A DNA stretch of 64,000 nucleotides from Verrucomicrobiaceae bacterium E54 (GTDB lineage Bacteria > Verrucomicrobiota > Verrucomicrobiia > Verrucomicrobiales > Akkermansiaceae): assembly GCA_022548915.1 (NCBI GenBank), contig JAKZES010000018.1, positions 32,693-96,692 of the forward strand, in the 5' to 3' direction. Both the position numbers and the translations under genes were made by a program. Position 1 is the stretch's first letter. Each line of letters opens with the position of its first letter. A model generated the notes under the pieces. It had not been told where the DNA came from. It worked only from the letters and a program-made list of their open reading frames with translations, and made no database searches. This document shows, piece by piece, positions 52,519-61,494 of the stretch.

Positions 52519-54291
52519 ATGTCGACGAACAGAAATAGCCGCTTCCTCTCCATGCTGCTTGGGGCGGAACTCTTGTTTGCGGTTGATGCTTCAGCCCAGC
52601 TCTACCAAACCGATCCGGTTCTTGGTGCTCCGGCGACGGAGGGCAGCGGGTACGTTTTTGACGCTGTGTCGGTGAACGATGCGGAACGCAGCATCCAGTT
52701 CCGTGTGCGGCCTGGTGTTGGCGCAACGTTTGCCGAGTCCGGGGCACTGGAGATCCGGGAGGCTTCGGTGTCCGGGCCGGTGGTGACTTCCATGGCGCAC
52801 GCTGCAGGTGTCGCCAGCCTGTCGCTCACGGTGAATCTCGACTTCACGTCAGGATCGAAGACCTACTATGCGGTGAAGTCCCTGGCTGATGTCGATGGGA
52901 TCAACGACGACGAGTGGGCAGGAGGCATCCGCGTGTCTTACGGGCCGGATGCCAGCGTCCCGGTAGTGCGGAATGTCCGGGCTTCACAGGACGAGGGGAA
53001 GAGGACGGTGACCGTGCGCTACGACTTGATCGACGGTGATTCCGAGACACTTGAGGTCACTCTTGAGGCCTCGGCGGATGGCGGGGTGACTTGGGACGTG
53101 CCGGTGGTGACGGTCGAGGGTCATGTGGGAGATGCTGTGCGCCCTGGCGCCAATCGGAGCATCGTCTGGAATGCGGGGGTGGACTGGCCGAACCAGAACA
53201 CAGACCAAATGAGATTTCGTGTGTTGGCCACGGAGTATTTCCTGCCACTACCGGGGGCGTTCGCGGCGACCATCGCGGCGGGCTGGGCGCACAGTCTTTT
53301 CCTGGGGAATGATGGGACGCTCTGGGCCATGGGATACAACTACTACGGCCAATTGGGCGACGGGACGATGACGGACCGACGACGTCCCGTACAAGTCGCT
53401 CAAAGCGTGGCGAAAGTCGCAGCGGGCTATTATCACAGCCTGTTCGTAAAGACGGACGGGACGCTCTGGGCTATGGGGTACAATAGAGACGGTCAGCTAG
53501 GCGACGGTACTACAGAGTCGCGTTATAGCCCAGTGCAGGTAGATAGTGGGGTGGCACAGGCCACTGCAGGTGAGGCCCATAGTCTCTACGTGAAGATGGA
53601 CGGGACTCTCTGGGCTATGGGGTATAATCATCGCGGTCAACTGGGCGACGACACGACTACTGATCGGTACAGTCCAGTGCAGATCGACAGTGGGGTCAGA
53701 GTAGCTTCGGCAGGTGAAGACCACAGTCTCTACATTAAGCAAGACCGGACGCTCTGGGCTACGGGTAGCAATAGCCTCGGACAATTTGGTGATGGAACGA
53801 GTAATGGGAGCCTTAGCCCCGTGCAAGTGGCCAGCGAGGTCGTACAGCTGGCGGCGGCTGGGGGGCACAGTCTCTTCGTGAAGGAGGGAGGGACGCTTTG
53901 TGCGATGGGCTTGAATGGCTATGGTCAATTGGGCGACGGTACGACAGAGCGCCGATATAGTCCGGTAGAGGTGGCTAGTGGGGTGGCGCCAGTCTCGCTG
54001 GATGCGAAGTATCACAGCCTCTATTTGAAAACGGATGAGACGCTCTGGGCTATGGGGTGGAATAGACACGGCCAATTGGGCGATGGCACGACGACGGACC
54101 GGCACAGTCCGGTGCAGATTGCCCAAAGCGTAGCGAAGGTCGCAGCGGGCTATCACCACAGCCTCTACGTGAAGACGGATGGGACGCTCTGGGCTATGGG
54201 CCTCAATGATTGGGGTCAACTTGGCGATGGGACCAGAACTTTTCGCCCCAGAGCGGTTCAGGTGGCCAGCGGGGTGGCGCTCCCGAACTGA
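52519..54291 (+). CDS. Secreted RCC1-repeat beta-propeller protein (prophage cargo)
   Basis: 590 aa from ATG 52519. Signal peptide (FLSMLLGAELLFAVDASA), two to three beta-rich N-terminal domains (VRNVRASQDEGKRTVTVRYDLIDGDSE), then seven RCC1-type repeats of about 48 residues. The consensus is AaGyhHSLyVKtDGTLWAMGyNxxGQLGDGTTxxRxsPVQvaSGV, enough for one closed seven-bladed propeller. It is 16 nt after the Vps62-like gene, so they are co-transcribed. Function unknown; RCC1 propellers serve in protein binding. Confidence 0.88.
   Translation: MSTNRNSRFLSMLLGAELLFAVDASAQLYQTDPVLGAPATEGSGYVFDAVSVNDAERSIQFRVRPGVGATFAESGALEIREASVSGPVVTSMAHAAGVASLSLTVNLDFTSGSKTYYAVKSLADVDGINDDEWAGGIRVSYGPDASVPVVRNVRASQDEGKRTVTVRYDLIDGDSETLEVTLEASADGGVTWDVPVVTVEGHVGDAVRPGANRSIVWNAGVDWPNQNTDQMRFRVLATEYFLPLPGAFAATIAAGWAHSLFLGNDGTLWAMGYNYYGQLGDGTMTDRRRPVQVAQSVAKVAAGYYHSLFVKTDGTLWAMGYNRDGQLGDGTTESRYSPVQVDSGVAQATAGEAHSLYVKMDGTLWAMGYNHRGQLGDDTTTDRYSPVQIDSGVRVASAGEDHSLYIKQDRTLWATGSNSLGQFGDGTSNGSLSPVQVASEVVQLAAAGGHSLFVKEGGTLCAMGLNGYGQLGDGTTERRYSPVEVASGVAPVSLDAKYHSLYLKTDETLWAMGWNRHGQLGDGTTTDRHSPVQIAQSVAKVAAGYHHSLYVKTDGTLWAMGLNDWGQLGDGTRTFRPRAVQVASGVALPN
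53266..54288 (+). repeat. Seven tandem RCC1-encoding repeats (~144 bp each)
   Basis: GGACGCTCTGGGCTATGGG-type blocks recur with ~144-nt period. Repeats 2, 6 and 7 are most similar; repeats 4 and 5 diverge. The DNA similarity permits recombination between units. Confidence 0.85.
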
Positions 54292-54387
54292 TCGGACCTA
54301 GATACGCAGATCAATTTCACCGGAAGGTAGTGCAACAGAAACCGCCCAAACTCGGTCGGCCTTATTCTGGACGTGAGGATTGTGTTA

Positions 54388-54579
54388 TCAGTAGCGTTTC
54401 CGCAATTTCTTCCACAGACTGACCAGCGAGAGTAGCCCGACCGCCAGGCCAACAACCAGCGAGGCGATCCGCAGGTGCCATTCGATCTGCTCTTGGAAGG
54501 ACGTGATGACGCCGAGCACCGGAGACGCGGTGCCGACGACCCCCTTGAAGACGAACTCGATGTCGATGGGTGAGCGCAT
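54388..54579 (-). CDS. Holin-like small membrane protein
   Basis: 63 aa. Hydrophobic stretches (FKGVVGTASPVLGVITSF; IASLVVGLAVGLLSLVSL) and a basic C-terminus (WKKLRKRY) match small holins or spanin-adjacent proteins. It is the last gene of the leftward tail module. ATTGAC, containing the TGA stop of the preceding gene, is 15 nt before the ATG. No endolysin was found nearby. Confidence 0.55.
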   Translation of the reverse strand: MRSPIDIEFVFKGVVGTASPVLGVITSFQEQIEWHLRIASLVVGLAVGLLSLVSLWKKLRKRY

Positions 54580-54595
54580 CGCCCGGTGGCTGCTG

Positions 54596-54949
54596 TCAAT
54601 CCAGCGTGACGGTGCCGTCCTCGTGGGCGGTGAACTCAGGGATCGCGGCGACCCGCTGTTGAATCTGCGCGATCATCTCCGGGTCCTTGTCCCCGATTAC
54701 TTCGACCAGGAACTGCACGAGGGCGGAACTCGACTCGAACAGCTCAGCAGCGTTGGTTCCCATGGCGGCGATGCGGTCGGCAGGGGTCACTCCCCCGGTG
54801 GTGGACCACAGCAGGTCGAAGCTCGTCTTCCATGCCTGGAAGAGGCTGTCGGCGATGCGGCGAGGTGCCTGGGACAGGACTGCGACCTCCTGACGGAGAC
54901 GGACGGATGCCGGGACGACCGGCGCTTGTGGTTTGGCGAGCAGGCTCAT
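54596..54949 (-). CDS. Prophage protein of unknown function
   Basis: 117 aa. Helical (RRIADSLFQAWKTSFDLLWSTTGGVTPADRIAAMGTNAAELF in segments), ending IPEFTAHEDGTVTLD. It lies between the tail fibre and holin-like genes. No family recognised. Confidence 0.6.
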   Translation of the reverse strand: MSLLAKPQAPVVPASVRLRQEVAVLSQAPRRIADSLFQAWKTSFDLLWSTTGGVTPADRIAAMGTNAAELFESSSALVQFLVEVIGDKDPEMIAQIQQRVAAIPEFTAHEDGTVTLD

Positions 54950-54971
54950 GGTGGTGGTTCGATGGTTTGGA

Positions 54972-56294
54972 TTAGGCGTAGCCGGTAATGATGCCCCCGG
55001 ACACGGTGATGGAAGTGGCAGTCGTCAGGTCGATGGTGTCGCTGATGCCGTAGAGATAGCTGCCTCCGTTGTAGCAGGCAAAGACGTCCGAGATGAACGA
55101 GTAGGGGCCTGAGATCATGTCCTGGTTCAGGTAGATCTCGCTTCCGTTCCAATCGAGGACGCCCTGGCTCGAAGCATCGAGCAGCTGGCGGTTCGCAAGG
55201 TCAACGGAGGGGGTGCCCCCTCCGACTTCGTAGAGTATGTCGCCGTAGATACCGCCAGAGACCCCGAGATCGGAGAAAAGGTATCCGTATCCGCCGCCCC
55301 ATTCGAAGACCGGGTTCCCACCGGAATCCAGGCACTGGCGGTTGAAGATGTCGATGGCCGGGGTGTAAGCGGAGTCCATCAACGAGTCGGTCGCCACGGC
55401 CGCGACGGTGAGGTCGGGCATCAGGATCGAGAAGGTGGAGCCATTCCACGAGGCACTTGGATAGCCGAAGGAATCAATCAGCTCCCGGTTGTCCAGGTTG
55501 ATGGCCTCGGCTGGTGATGTGTCGAAGATGGCATTCCCGGAGAAATGGTTCCCTGCCAGCAGACCGGCATTGAGGTAGGCCTCACCGCTGAAGCTGTCGT
55601 AGGTCAGCCACGCGCTGTCGTATTCATCAAGGAGCTGGACCGCACGGAGGGCTGGACCTGCGAACTCCTCGGCGAGGGTCGCACCGAAGTTCGCGAAGAA
55701 CTGGTCCCGGGCCGCTTGGTCGAGTTGAGTCTGCGCCGCGTCGTAGCGGACGGCTTTCGAGGCGAGCCAGTCGGTATTGGAGAGCAGCAGGAGGAGTTCG
55801 GGTGCCGGATAGGGTGGGTCGGCGTCGGTCGGAACGCCCTCGGTCCCGCGGTTCACGTCGTTTTCGACGACCACCAGGAAGGTGCGCGTGGAAGTCGGCT
55901 CGCCCGCTCCCTCTCGCCAGGTGATCTCGCCCATGAGGGTGATCTCGGAAAGCTCCGAGCCGGTGGACGACCCGACCTGCATGGCCGAGTCGAGCTCCAC
56001 CGTGTTGAAGGACGGTGAGCACTGGTAGAGTGGGCTTTCAGCACCGACGTCGGGAAGCGTCCAGTCGGACTCGTGGACCAGGTAGCCAACGTCGTAGCGG
56101 CCTCGTGGCTTGGCCCCGAACCGCAGCTCCAGGCTGCCAGAGTCGCCGATCTCGGTCGGGGTGGTCCCGTTGGCGAGGAAGGTGACATCGAGCCGCGCCC
56201 CGTCGCCCCGCTTGAAGCGCAACGAGGTGATCGGGTTGCGGAATCCCGGGCCCTCGATCAGTTGCAGCGTCTCAAGGTCGACGTAGAGCCTCAC
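54972..56294 (-). CDS. Tail fibre / baseplate receptor-binding-like protein
   Basis: 440 aa from GTG 56294, with GTTGAC 14 nt upstream. The N-terminal ~150 residues are beta-rich and may attach to the baseplate. The C-terminal part has three copies of a unit: NLDNRELIDSFGYPSASWNG, DIFNRQCLDSGGNPVFEWGG and DLANRQLLDASSQGVLDWNG. This NRxLxDxxG...W motif is common in phage and viral fibre stems. It is likely the host-recognition protein. Confidence 0.75.
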   Translation of the reverse strand: MRLYVDLETLQLIEGPGFRNPITSLRFKRGDGARLDVTFLANGTTPTEIGDSGSLELRFGAKPRGRYDVGYLVHESDWTLPDVGAESPLYQCSPSFNTVELDSAMQVGSSTGSELSEITLMGEITWREGAGEPTSTRTFLVVVENDVNRGTEGVPTDADPPYPAPELLLLLSNTDWLASKAVRYDAAQTQLDQAARDQFFANFGATLAEEFAGPALRAVQLLDEYDSAWLTYDSFSGEAYLNAGLLAGNHFSGNAIFDTSPAEAINLDNRELIDSFGYPSASWNGSTFSILMPDLTVAAVATDSLMDSAYTPAIDIFNRQCLDSGGNPVFEWGGGYGYLFSDLGVSGGIYGDILYEVGGGTPSVDLANRQLLDASSQGVLDWNGSEIYLNQDMISGPYSFISDVFACYNGGSYLYGISDTIDLTTATSITVSGGIITGYA

Positions 56295-56319
56295 GCCTCC
56301 GGTGGGCTGTCAACCGGCC

Positions 56320-56820
56320 TCACTGGATCGACAGGATCTTCGCCTTCCACCACACGTCATTGTTGGCGATGGCGTCGTCGGTCGAGCCGTCGATCTCGAT
56401 GATATTGCCGCAGGGGCGGTCCGGAAGGTTGATCGTCACGTTGAACGGGCCGACCGCGACCTTGCCCCACGGGTCCGCATCGGTGACCTCGGTGCTCTCG
56501 TGGTAGAACTCCCGGGCTCCGTTGAGCCGGACCTCCAGCCAGTCGAAGCCCGTGTTGAGGATTTCGATCTCGCCCCAGACCTCCAGCACGACCTGGGTGC
56601 CGCAGCACACGCCGAAGACGACGGTGCCGCTGACCGGTTCCTCGCTCTCCGCACTCGGGTTGGATTCGGAATCTCCGTAGGCGTTCGCCCGGTAGATCTC
56701 CCACTCGTTCGGGCCGATGGCGTTGGCGGCCTCGATGAGTATCTCTGTGGTGCGCCGGGTGACCGGGTCGCAGCACATTTCGATGCCCTCGACGGTGATG
56801 GGTGCGATGAGGTGGGCCAT
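56320..56820 (-). CDS. Prophage tail-region protein
   Basis: 166 aa. Beta-rich with two Cys pairs (EMCCDPVTRR; GVCCGTQVVLEVWGEIE). It is 2 nt downstream of the 377-aa gene and upstream of the fibre gene, so probably a distal tail or baseplate part. No family recognised. Confidence 0.62.
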   Translation of the reverse strand: MAHLIAPITVEGIEMCCDPVTRRTTEILIEAANAIGPNEWEIYRANAYGDSESNPSAESEEPVSGTVVFGVCCGTQVVLEVWGEIEILNTGFDWLEVRLNGAREFYHESTEVTDADPWGKVAVGPFNVTINLPDRPCGNIIEIDGSTDDAIANNDVWWKAKILSIQ

Positions 56821-56822
56821 GG

Positions 56823-57956
56823 TCAGGGGACGACGACGAATTTCCGGGTCTCGGGATACCCGTTCACGCAGACCTTGAACTCCTCCACTTTGAGCGTGTT
56901 CTCGCCGGGGGTGGTGACCAGGCCATCCTGCCAGCGGGCCAGCTCGGTGGTGGTGCCGTCGTCATCGAGGAGGATCGCGCCATCGACGCTGTTGCCGACG
57001 ACGCGGATCGTCTCGGGGAGAGGGTCGCCGGGATTCGCCGCCTCGCATTCGACCTGGATCTGCGGCTGGCTCTCGCGGCCGGCAATCGAGCGGAACTTGG
57101 CTGGGCCATCCGGTGGGTCGTCCTCGGGCTGCCCCTCGTCGTCAGTCGGCTCGACCCACACCGGGCATCCTTCGCCGACGTTCTTCCCCCAGAAGTCGAG
57201 TTCAACCTCGTCGCTGGTTTCCGCCTCCTGGATCCCGTAGTCGCCGCGCACCGAACGGAACTTGAAGATGTTCTCGCTCTCCTTGTGCTCCTTGTAGACG
57301 CGCCCGCCGCTGCCCAGGTTCTCGCCGGTCCAGAGTTGCGCCCAATGCTCGATGTCGCTCTGCTGGTAGACCTTCACCTTCGGCGTGCCTTCGTCGTCCT
57401 CCAGCTTGAGAATCTTCACGGCGTAGTCTCCGTCGATGCCTGATCCCTCCGGGTCGACCGGCGCGTAGTGGACGCCGTCCTCGTCCTCGGAGGTGACCTT
57501 CATCTCAGGTTCCTCGGTGATCTCGCCCATCATGTCCGTCTTGAACGTGCACCACAGAGTGTCGCCGATCTTCATCTCGATCTTCGGGCGCGGGATCGTG
57601 TCCAGGGTGACGCCATCCTCGCCGCTGCCGGACTTCGGCATGTGGAACTTCACCGCCGGGTGATCCTCGGTCTTCGGCTTTCGCTCGATGACCCAGCCCT
57701 CCTTGATGATGACCTGGTAGGTGTCGCCAGCCCCGCCCTCCTGCTTCTCGATCCCGATCACCGCGAACGGGGGCAGTGACTGGCGCGGGATGATCAGGTT
57801 CGACGGCTGCGAGTATGCGAAGCCACCGGACGACGCGATGAGCTCCAGACCGGTCCCCGGGCGTGGAGTGCGGGCCGCGATGGCATCGAGGAGCGTGTTC
57901 CAGTCCTCCGCGAGGATCGGGTCGCCACGCTTCTTCTTCTGCGGGAGCCGGTTCAT
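56823..57956 (-). CDS. Prophage baseplate/tail-tip-like protein
   Basis: 377 aa from ATG 57956, which overlaps the stop of the preceding gene (ATGA); a longer frame to 58007 has no support. It begins MNRLPQKKKRGDPILAEDWN and continues with beta-rich acidic segments. Its position after the tape measure and the 243-aa gene suggests a distal tail or baseplate role. Confidence 0.65.
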   Translation of the reverse strand: MNRLPQKKKRGDPILAEDWNTLLDAIAARTPRPGTGLELIASSGGFAYSQPSNLIIPRQSLPPFAVIGIEKQEGGAGDTYQVIIKEGWVIERKPKTEDHPAVKFHMPKSGSGEDGVTLDTIPRPKIEMKIGDTLWCTFKTDMMGEITEEPEMKVTSEDEDGVHYAPVDPEGSGIDGDYAVKILKLEDDEGTPKVKVYQQSDIEHWAQLWTGENLGSGGRVYKEHKESENIFKFRSVRGDYGIQEAETSDEVELDFWGKNVGEGCPVWVEPTDDEGQPEDDPPDGPAKFRSIAGRESQPQIQVECEAANPGDPLPETIRVVGNSVDGAILLDDDGTTTELARWQDGLVTTPGENTLKVEEFKVCVNGYPETRKFVVVP

Positions 57957-58684
57957 GGATCCTTGTAGATTTCCGGGTCCCAGCCTCCCCGGTCGCTGGC
58001 GAGCCATTCCATCTCGAGGCGGAACGACTTGCCTTCCTGCGTCTGGGTGACGCCGTTGAGAAGCCAGTTCCGGCCGCCCGCGAGACTAGGTGCCGGGCCG
58101 GACGGGTCGGCGATGTTGCCGATGTCGTTCAGCTCCCCGGCGGCGGCCGGCTTGTCGCGAACCCAGCTTTCCCGCCACGTCACCCGCGGGCTGTAGTAGC
58201 TGGTCTGGCCGCGTTCGATCTTGGCGAGCACCTCCTTGCCGCGCTCGCTCTCGATCTTGTCCTTGAGCTTGTTGCCCTGGTCGTCCTTCTCCTTGCCCGC
58301 GAGGATCATCTGGAGGGCGTCACGCTCCTTGCCTTCGAGGTCCTTGTAGCGCTGGTGGGTGAGGATCGGCTCCTCGCTGAGCGACAGCCCCATCGTGTAG
58401 ACCGCGTTGGCCTTCTCGTCCTCCTCATCCTTTTCCTCGGCCCCGGCGTAGTTGCAGGTGATTTCGGCAAGGTCGCCTTCGGTGATGCTGGCGCTGACCT
58501 GCGAGATCGTGATGAACGGGATCTCCGGGTGCGGCGTGCCCGGCCGGGGCATGAGCGCCACGGCCGAGTTGCGGTGGCAGAGGAAGATCTGGGTGGCGGT
58601 CCACTTGCCCTCCTTGTCGATCTGGACGGAATAGCCCGGCTGCGGGTAGAGGCGTCCCGGCTGGATGGCAACGTGTCTCGGCAT
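57953..58684 (-). CDS. Prophage tail protein downstream of tape measure
   Basis: 243 aa. MPRHVAIQPGRLYPQPGYSV start; a charged central coil (KERDALQMILAGKEKDDQGNKL); end LASDRGGWDPEIYKDP. GTTGAC lies 17 nt before the ATG and contains the TGA stop of the tape-measure gene, so translation is probably coupled. By position a distal-tail-like protein. Confidence 0.65.
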   Translation of the reverse strand: MPRHVAIQPGRLYPQPGYSVQIDKEGKWTATQIFLCHRNSAVALMPRPGTPHPEIPFITISQVSASITEGDLAEITCNYAGAEEKDEEDEKANAVYTMGLSLSEEPILTHQRYKDLEGKERDALQMILAGKEKDDQGNKLKDKIESERGKEVLAKIERGQTSYYSPRVTWRESWVRDKPAAAGELNDIGNIADPSGPAPSLAGGRNWLLNGVTQTQEGKSFRLEMEWLASDRGGWDPEIYKDP

Positions 58685-58702
58685 CTTGGCCGGGGCACGG
58701 CG

Positions 58703-60469
58703 TCAACCGAAGGCGGCCGTCAGGGTGCCTCCGTTCCCGAGCTTTTTCAGGTGCCGGTTGGATTCCTGGAGGAGTCGGTTTGTCTCTCCCGTGAGCCGGT
58801 TGTTTTCCCGCTGGGCATCCAGGGCACCGGACGAGTATCCGCCGCCACCCACCTTGGCCAGGGAGGTGACGATTGGGGCGAGCCTCGCTTGCTGAGTGCT
58901 CAGGCCCGGAGCGTTGGCGGTGCCCGCTGCTCCCGCGACCTTGCTCGCCGCCTCCTTGGCATCCCCGGGCTTCGGCACCGCATCCTGAATCGTCCGGATG
59001 ATGCCGACCAACTTGTCTTGCATCCCGGAAGTGTCGATGAACTCGCCCTTGGCCCCGGCATCCTCGATGGCTTTTGCCGCTGCCGCCGTGAGACGCTCGC
59101 CCAGTCCCGACGCCCCCTCACCGGTGAGTTGGTCGCCGAACTTCTCCATGCCGGCGAGGTCGAGGCCGAAGAACTTCCCGTCCTGGCGACTGCGGTAGAG
59201 CTCGCCGAAGTTCGTGTTCACGTCCTCCGCGCTGAATCCGAGCAGCTTGTCCATGCCCGGAATCTTGAGGAGGTGCTTCACGAGGAGAGCGCCCACCCAC
59301 TCCATGCCCGCGGCGATGAAGTTGATCACCGTCTCCATGCCCCGGAGGATCTGGTTGTAGAACTTGATCGCGATGCCGATGTAGAGCTTTCCGAGGTTCG
59401 CCCACATCGATCCGTCGGTGAGCGCGTTCCAGAGGAATCCGACCGCGATTCGGAATCCGTTCACCAGCGAGTTGACCGCTTCGGTGAATCCCAGCTTCAG
59501 GGAAGTGGTCACCAGGTCGAGCATCTGTCCGCTCTTGAAGGCGGCGATCACGAACTGGATGGCGCCCTTCACCGCCTCGCCCGCCCGTTTTGCCATCGGC
59601 GCGAGCTTCTGGACGAGTCCGATTGCCTCGGCGATGAGGGGCCGGATCGCGTCATTGATCGGCTGCCCGAGGATCAGGAACGTCTCGTTGATCGCGTCCT
59701 TGAGGCTCGAGAACAGGCCGGTCGTCGTCTGGCTCTGGGCGGCCATCATGCCGTGGAACTTCCCGCCTTCGGAGGTCAACGAAATGAACGCCTGCTCGAT
59801 GGCCGGAAAGCCGACCTGGCCGGACTCGACGAGCTTCTTCACCTGCGAATCCGAGACGCCGAACTGCTTCGCCAGCTCGCCAATGATCGGGATGCCGCGA
59901 CCGGTGAGCTGGTTGATGTCCTCGGCAAAGAGCCGTCCCTGGACCCGTGCCTTGCCGTAGAGTTCCGCGATCTCGTTGACCGGTGCCTGAATGCCCGCGG
60001 ACACGTCGCCGATTCGCCGCAGGGTTTCGGGGACGGTGTCGGCACCCTCACCGAAGGCGATGAGCTTCCGGCCGGCGTCAGCCAGCTCCGGGAACTCGAA
60101 GGGCGTCTGTGCTCCGAGTTCGCGGAGCTTGAGGAGCGTCTCCTCGGCCTTCTGTGCGTCGCCGATTAGCGTGGTGAACGCCACCTGGGTCTGCTCGAAG
60201 TCGGCGGCGGCGTTGACCGCTTTCACCCCGGCACCGACAGCAGCCGCCCCTCCTGCCAGGGCGGTTCCGATCCCGGCCTTGAGTGCGGTGCCGGTGAGCG
60301 CGAAGCCCTTCTGCAGGGCGAGAGCGCCACCCTTGCCGAGTCCGGCGAGTCCGGCACCGGTGAGGCGGCTCATCCGGCGGGCCGACGATGCCACGAGGTC
60401 GGTCGCGCCGGCCATCGCTCGACGGAGTGCCGTGATGTCGGCTCCGAGGGTGACGGTCAGGGCGCTCAT
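58703..60469 (-). CDS. Phage tail tape measure protein
   Basis: 588 aa from ATG 60469 (ATG 60475 is two codons earlier; the GTTGAC spacing of 14 nt favours 60469). The N-terminal domain reads FEQTQVAFTTLIGDAQKAEETLLKLRELGAQTPFEFPELADAGRKL and LTGRGIPIIGELAKQFGVS, the conserved tape-measure N-terminal segment. Hydrophobic Ala/Gly-rich stretches follow (GIGTALAGGAAAVGAG). It sets tail length. At 588 residues the tail is predicted to be short for a siphovirus. Confidence 0.9.
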   Translation of the reverse strand: MSALTVTLGADITALRRAMAGATDLVASSARRMSRLTGAGLAGLGKGGALALQKGFALTGTALKAGIGTALAGGAAAVGAGVKAVNAAADFEQTQVAFTTLIGDAQKAEETLLKLRELGAQTPFEFPELADAGRKLIAFGEGADTVPETLRRIGDVSAGIQAPVNEIAELYGKARVQGRLFAEDINQLTGRGIPIIGELAKQFGVSDSQVKKLVESGQVGFPAIEQAFISLTSEGGKFHGMMAAQSQTTTGLFSSLKDAINETFLILGQPINDAIRPLIAEAIGLVQKLAPMAKRAGEAVKGAIQFVIAAFKSGQMLDLVTTSLKLGFTEAVNSLVNGFRIAVGFLWNALTDGSMWANLGKLYIGIAIKFYNQILRGMETVINFIAAGMEWVGALLVKHLLKIPGMDKLLGFSAEDVNTNFGELYRSRQDGKFFGLDLAGMEKFGDQLTGEGASGLGERLTAAAAKAIEDAGAKGEFIDTSGMQDKLVGIIRTIQDAVPKPGDAKEAASKVAGAAGTANAPGLSTQQARLAPIVTSLAKVGGGGYSSGALDAQRENNRLTGETNRLLQESNRHLKKLGNGGTLTAAFG

Positions 60470-60518
60470 GCCCATACGCGGCAGTCAACCGTCTGGCGAA
60501 ACTGCAGTCGAAATCGGC

Positions 60519-60746
60519 CTATTTAGGCAATGAGCTGATCGCAATCGTCTCCGAGCCGTTTACCTGCTTCAGGTTCTGCCCGGCAATCCGCCATTCACCA
60601 CGGCAGGTCGAACAGTTGATTTCGTAGGACCACTCGTCGTGCCCATAGTCACTATTCGGATTCACTTCGATACATACGTCGAGGATTGATCCCTCTCCGC
60701 AGGGGCATTTGCAGCAGTGTGACTTTCGTTCTCTGGGAGCGGCCAT
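60519..60746 (-). CDS. Small Cys-rich protein between G/GT and tape measure
   Basis: 75 aa from ATG 60746. CCKCPCGEG and CSTCRGEW make two probable zinc-binding pairs; the rest is polar. It has no GTTGAC motif and its composition is lower in GC than the neighbouring genes, suggesting a later insertion into the tail module. Confidence 0.6.
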   Translation of the reverse strand: MAAPRERKSHCCKCPCGEGSILDVCIEVNPNSDYGHDEWSYEINCSTCRGEWRIAGQNLKQVNGSETIAISSLPK

Positions 60747-60816
60747 AATGGTTTTTGTGGTTGGCGAAGGATAGCTAATCCCTGGTCTCAGAGAAAGCAC
60801 AAGGTGTTCTCAATCA

Positions 60817-61487
60817 CTAATCTTCAAACTCGTGGGGCGGCTCATTTTGTGTATCAGTGGAGGCTTTCCAGATTGCCCGGAGTTCACCGAGTTTCATGCT
60901 CGGTGAAGCTAGACCTGCATCCCGCTCCACCCTTAGCGTCCGAACCCCATTGCGCCGCAGCAAGCAGTGTTGATACTGGGTAAGTCGAGCCAGCGGCATG
61001 AACAGGACCCGTTCCTCGGGCCAGCCGGTTTCGGCGGCGATGGCGAACACCTGCGCGGCTACGAAGCCGGGCTCGTCGCAGGGGATGGCTTTTTTCCGCC
61101 CAGCTCCGATGCGGGTTCCACCTGCGCCGCCTCCAGTTGCTTCGATTGTTCCTCAAGCCGTTGGAAGGCGGTCTGGAAGTCGGCCGGGGTCAAGCCGCCG
61201 CAGAAGATGAGCGTCTCTTCGCGGAAGCGTTGGTCGTCGAAGGACGCCCGCACCACGTCGGGCCAAGGGGCACAGTGAGCGTAGACGAAACCCATGAGCG
61301 CGGCGGTGAACTCCGGGGTGCCCTCCTCGGGCATTTTGCCCTTCACCAATGGGTTGCCGGTGCGGAGCAGGACGTCGTAGCTGGCCAGCGAGAGCGGGCG
61401 CATGGTGTGCCCTCCGATGATCGTTTCCACCTCGTGGAAGGCGGCGGACAGGAGTTTCTGGCGGTCGGGATCTTCCATCTTGTTCAC
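60817..61487 (-). CDS. Tail assembly chaperone GT-type fusion made by -1 frameshift
   Basis: Predicted 223-aa product: the first 133 codons of the G-type gene (61487-61089), then -1 slippage at A AAA AAG (61095-61089) into a 90-residue extension (AIPCDEPGFVAAQ..., MPLARLTQYQHCLLRRNG, ending PHEFED) that stops at 60817. This reproduces the conserved G/GT arrangement directly upstream of the tape-measure gene in siphoviruses, where GT recruits tail tube subunits onto the tape measure. The extension has no good own start codon. Confidence 0.85.
61050..61095 (-). promoter_or_regulatory. Programmed -1 ribosomal frameshift site
   Basis: The zero-frame codons GGA AAA AAG contain the slippery heptamer A AAA AAG (61095-61089). 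Six nt further on, CCTGCG (61082-61077) can pair with CGCAGG (61055-61050) to form a stimulatory stem-loop. Spacing and heptamer match well-studied bacterial -1 sites such as dnaX. Confidence 0.85.
61059..61487 (-). CDS. Tail assembly chaperone G-type protein
   Basis: 142 aa, the unshifted product. MNKMEDPDRQKLLSAAFHEVETIIGG; FVYAHCAPWPDVVRASFDDQRF; GGLTPADFQTAFQRLEEQSKQLEAAQ. It ends KKPSPATSPAS at TAG 61059, 28 nt after the slippery site. Helical, as expected for such chaperones. Upstream (7 nt) is the 133-aa gene. Confidence 0.82.
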   Translation of the reverse strand: MNKMEDPDRQKLLSAAFHEVETIIGGHTMRPLSLASYDVLLRTGNPLVKGKMPEEGTPEFTAALMGFVYAHCAPWPDVVRASFDDQRFREETLIFCGGLTPADFQTAFQRLEEQSKQLEAAQVEPASELGGKKPSPATSPAS

Positions 61488-61494
61488 AGGTTGC

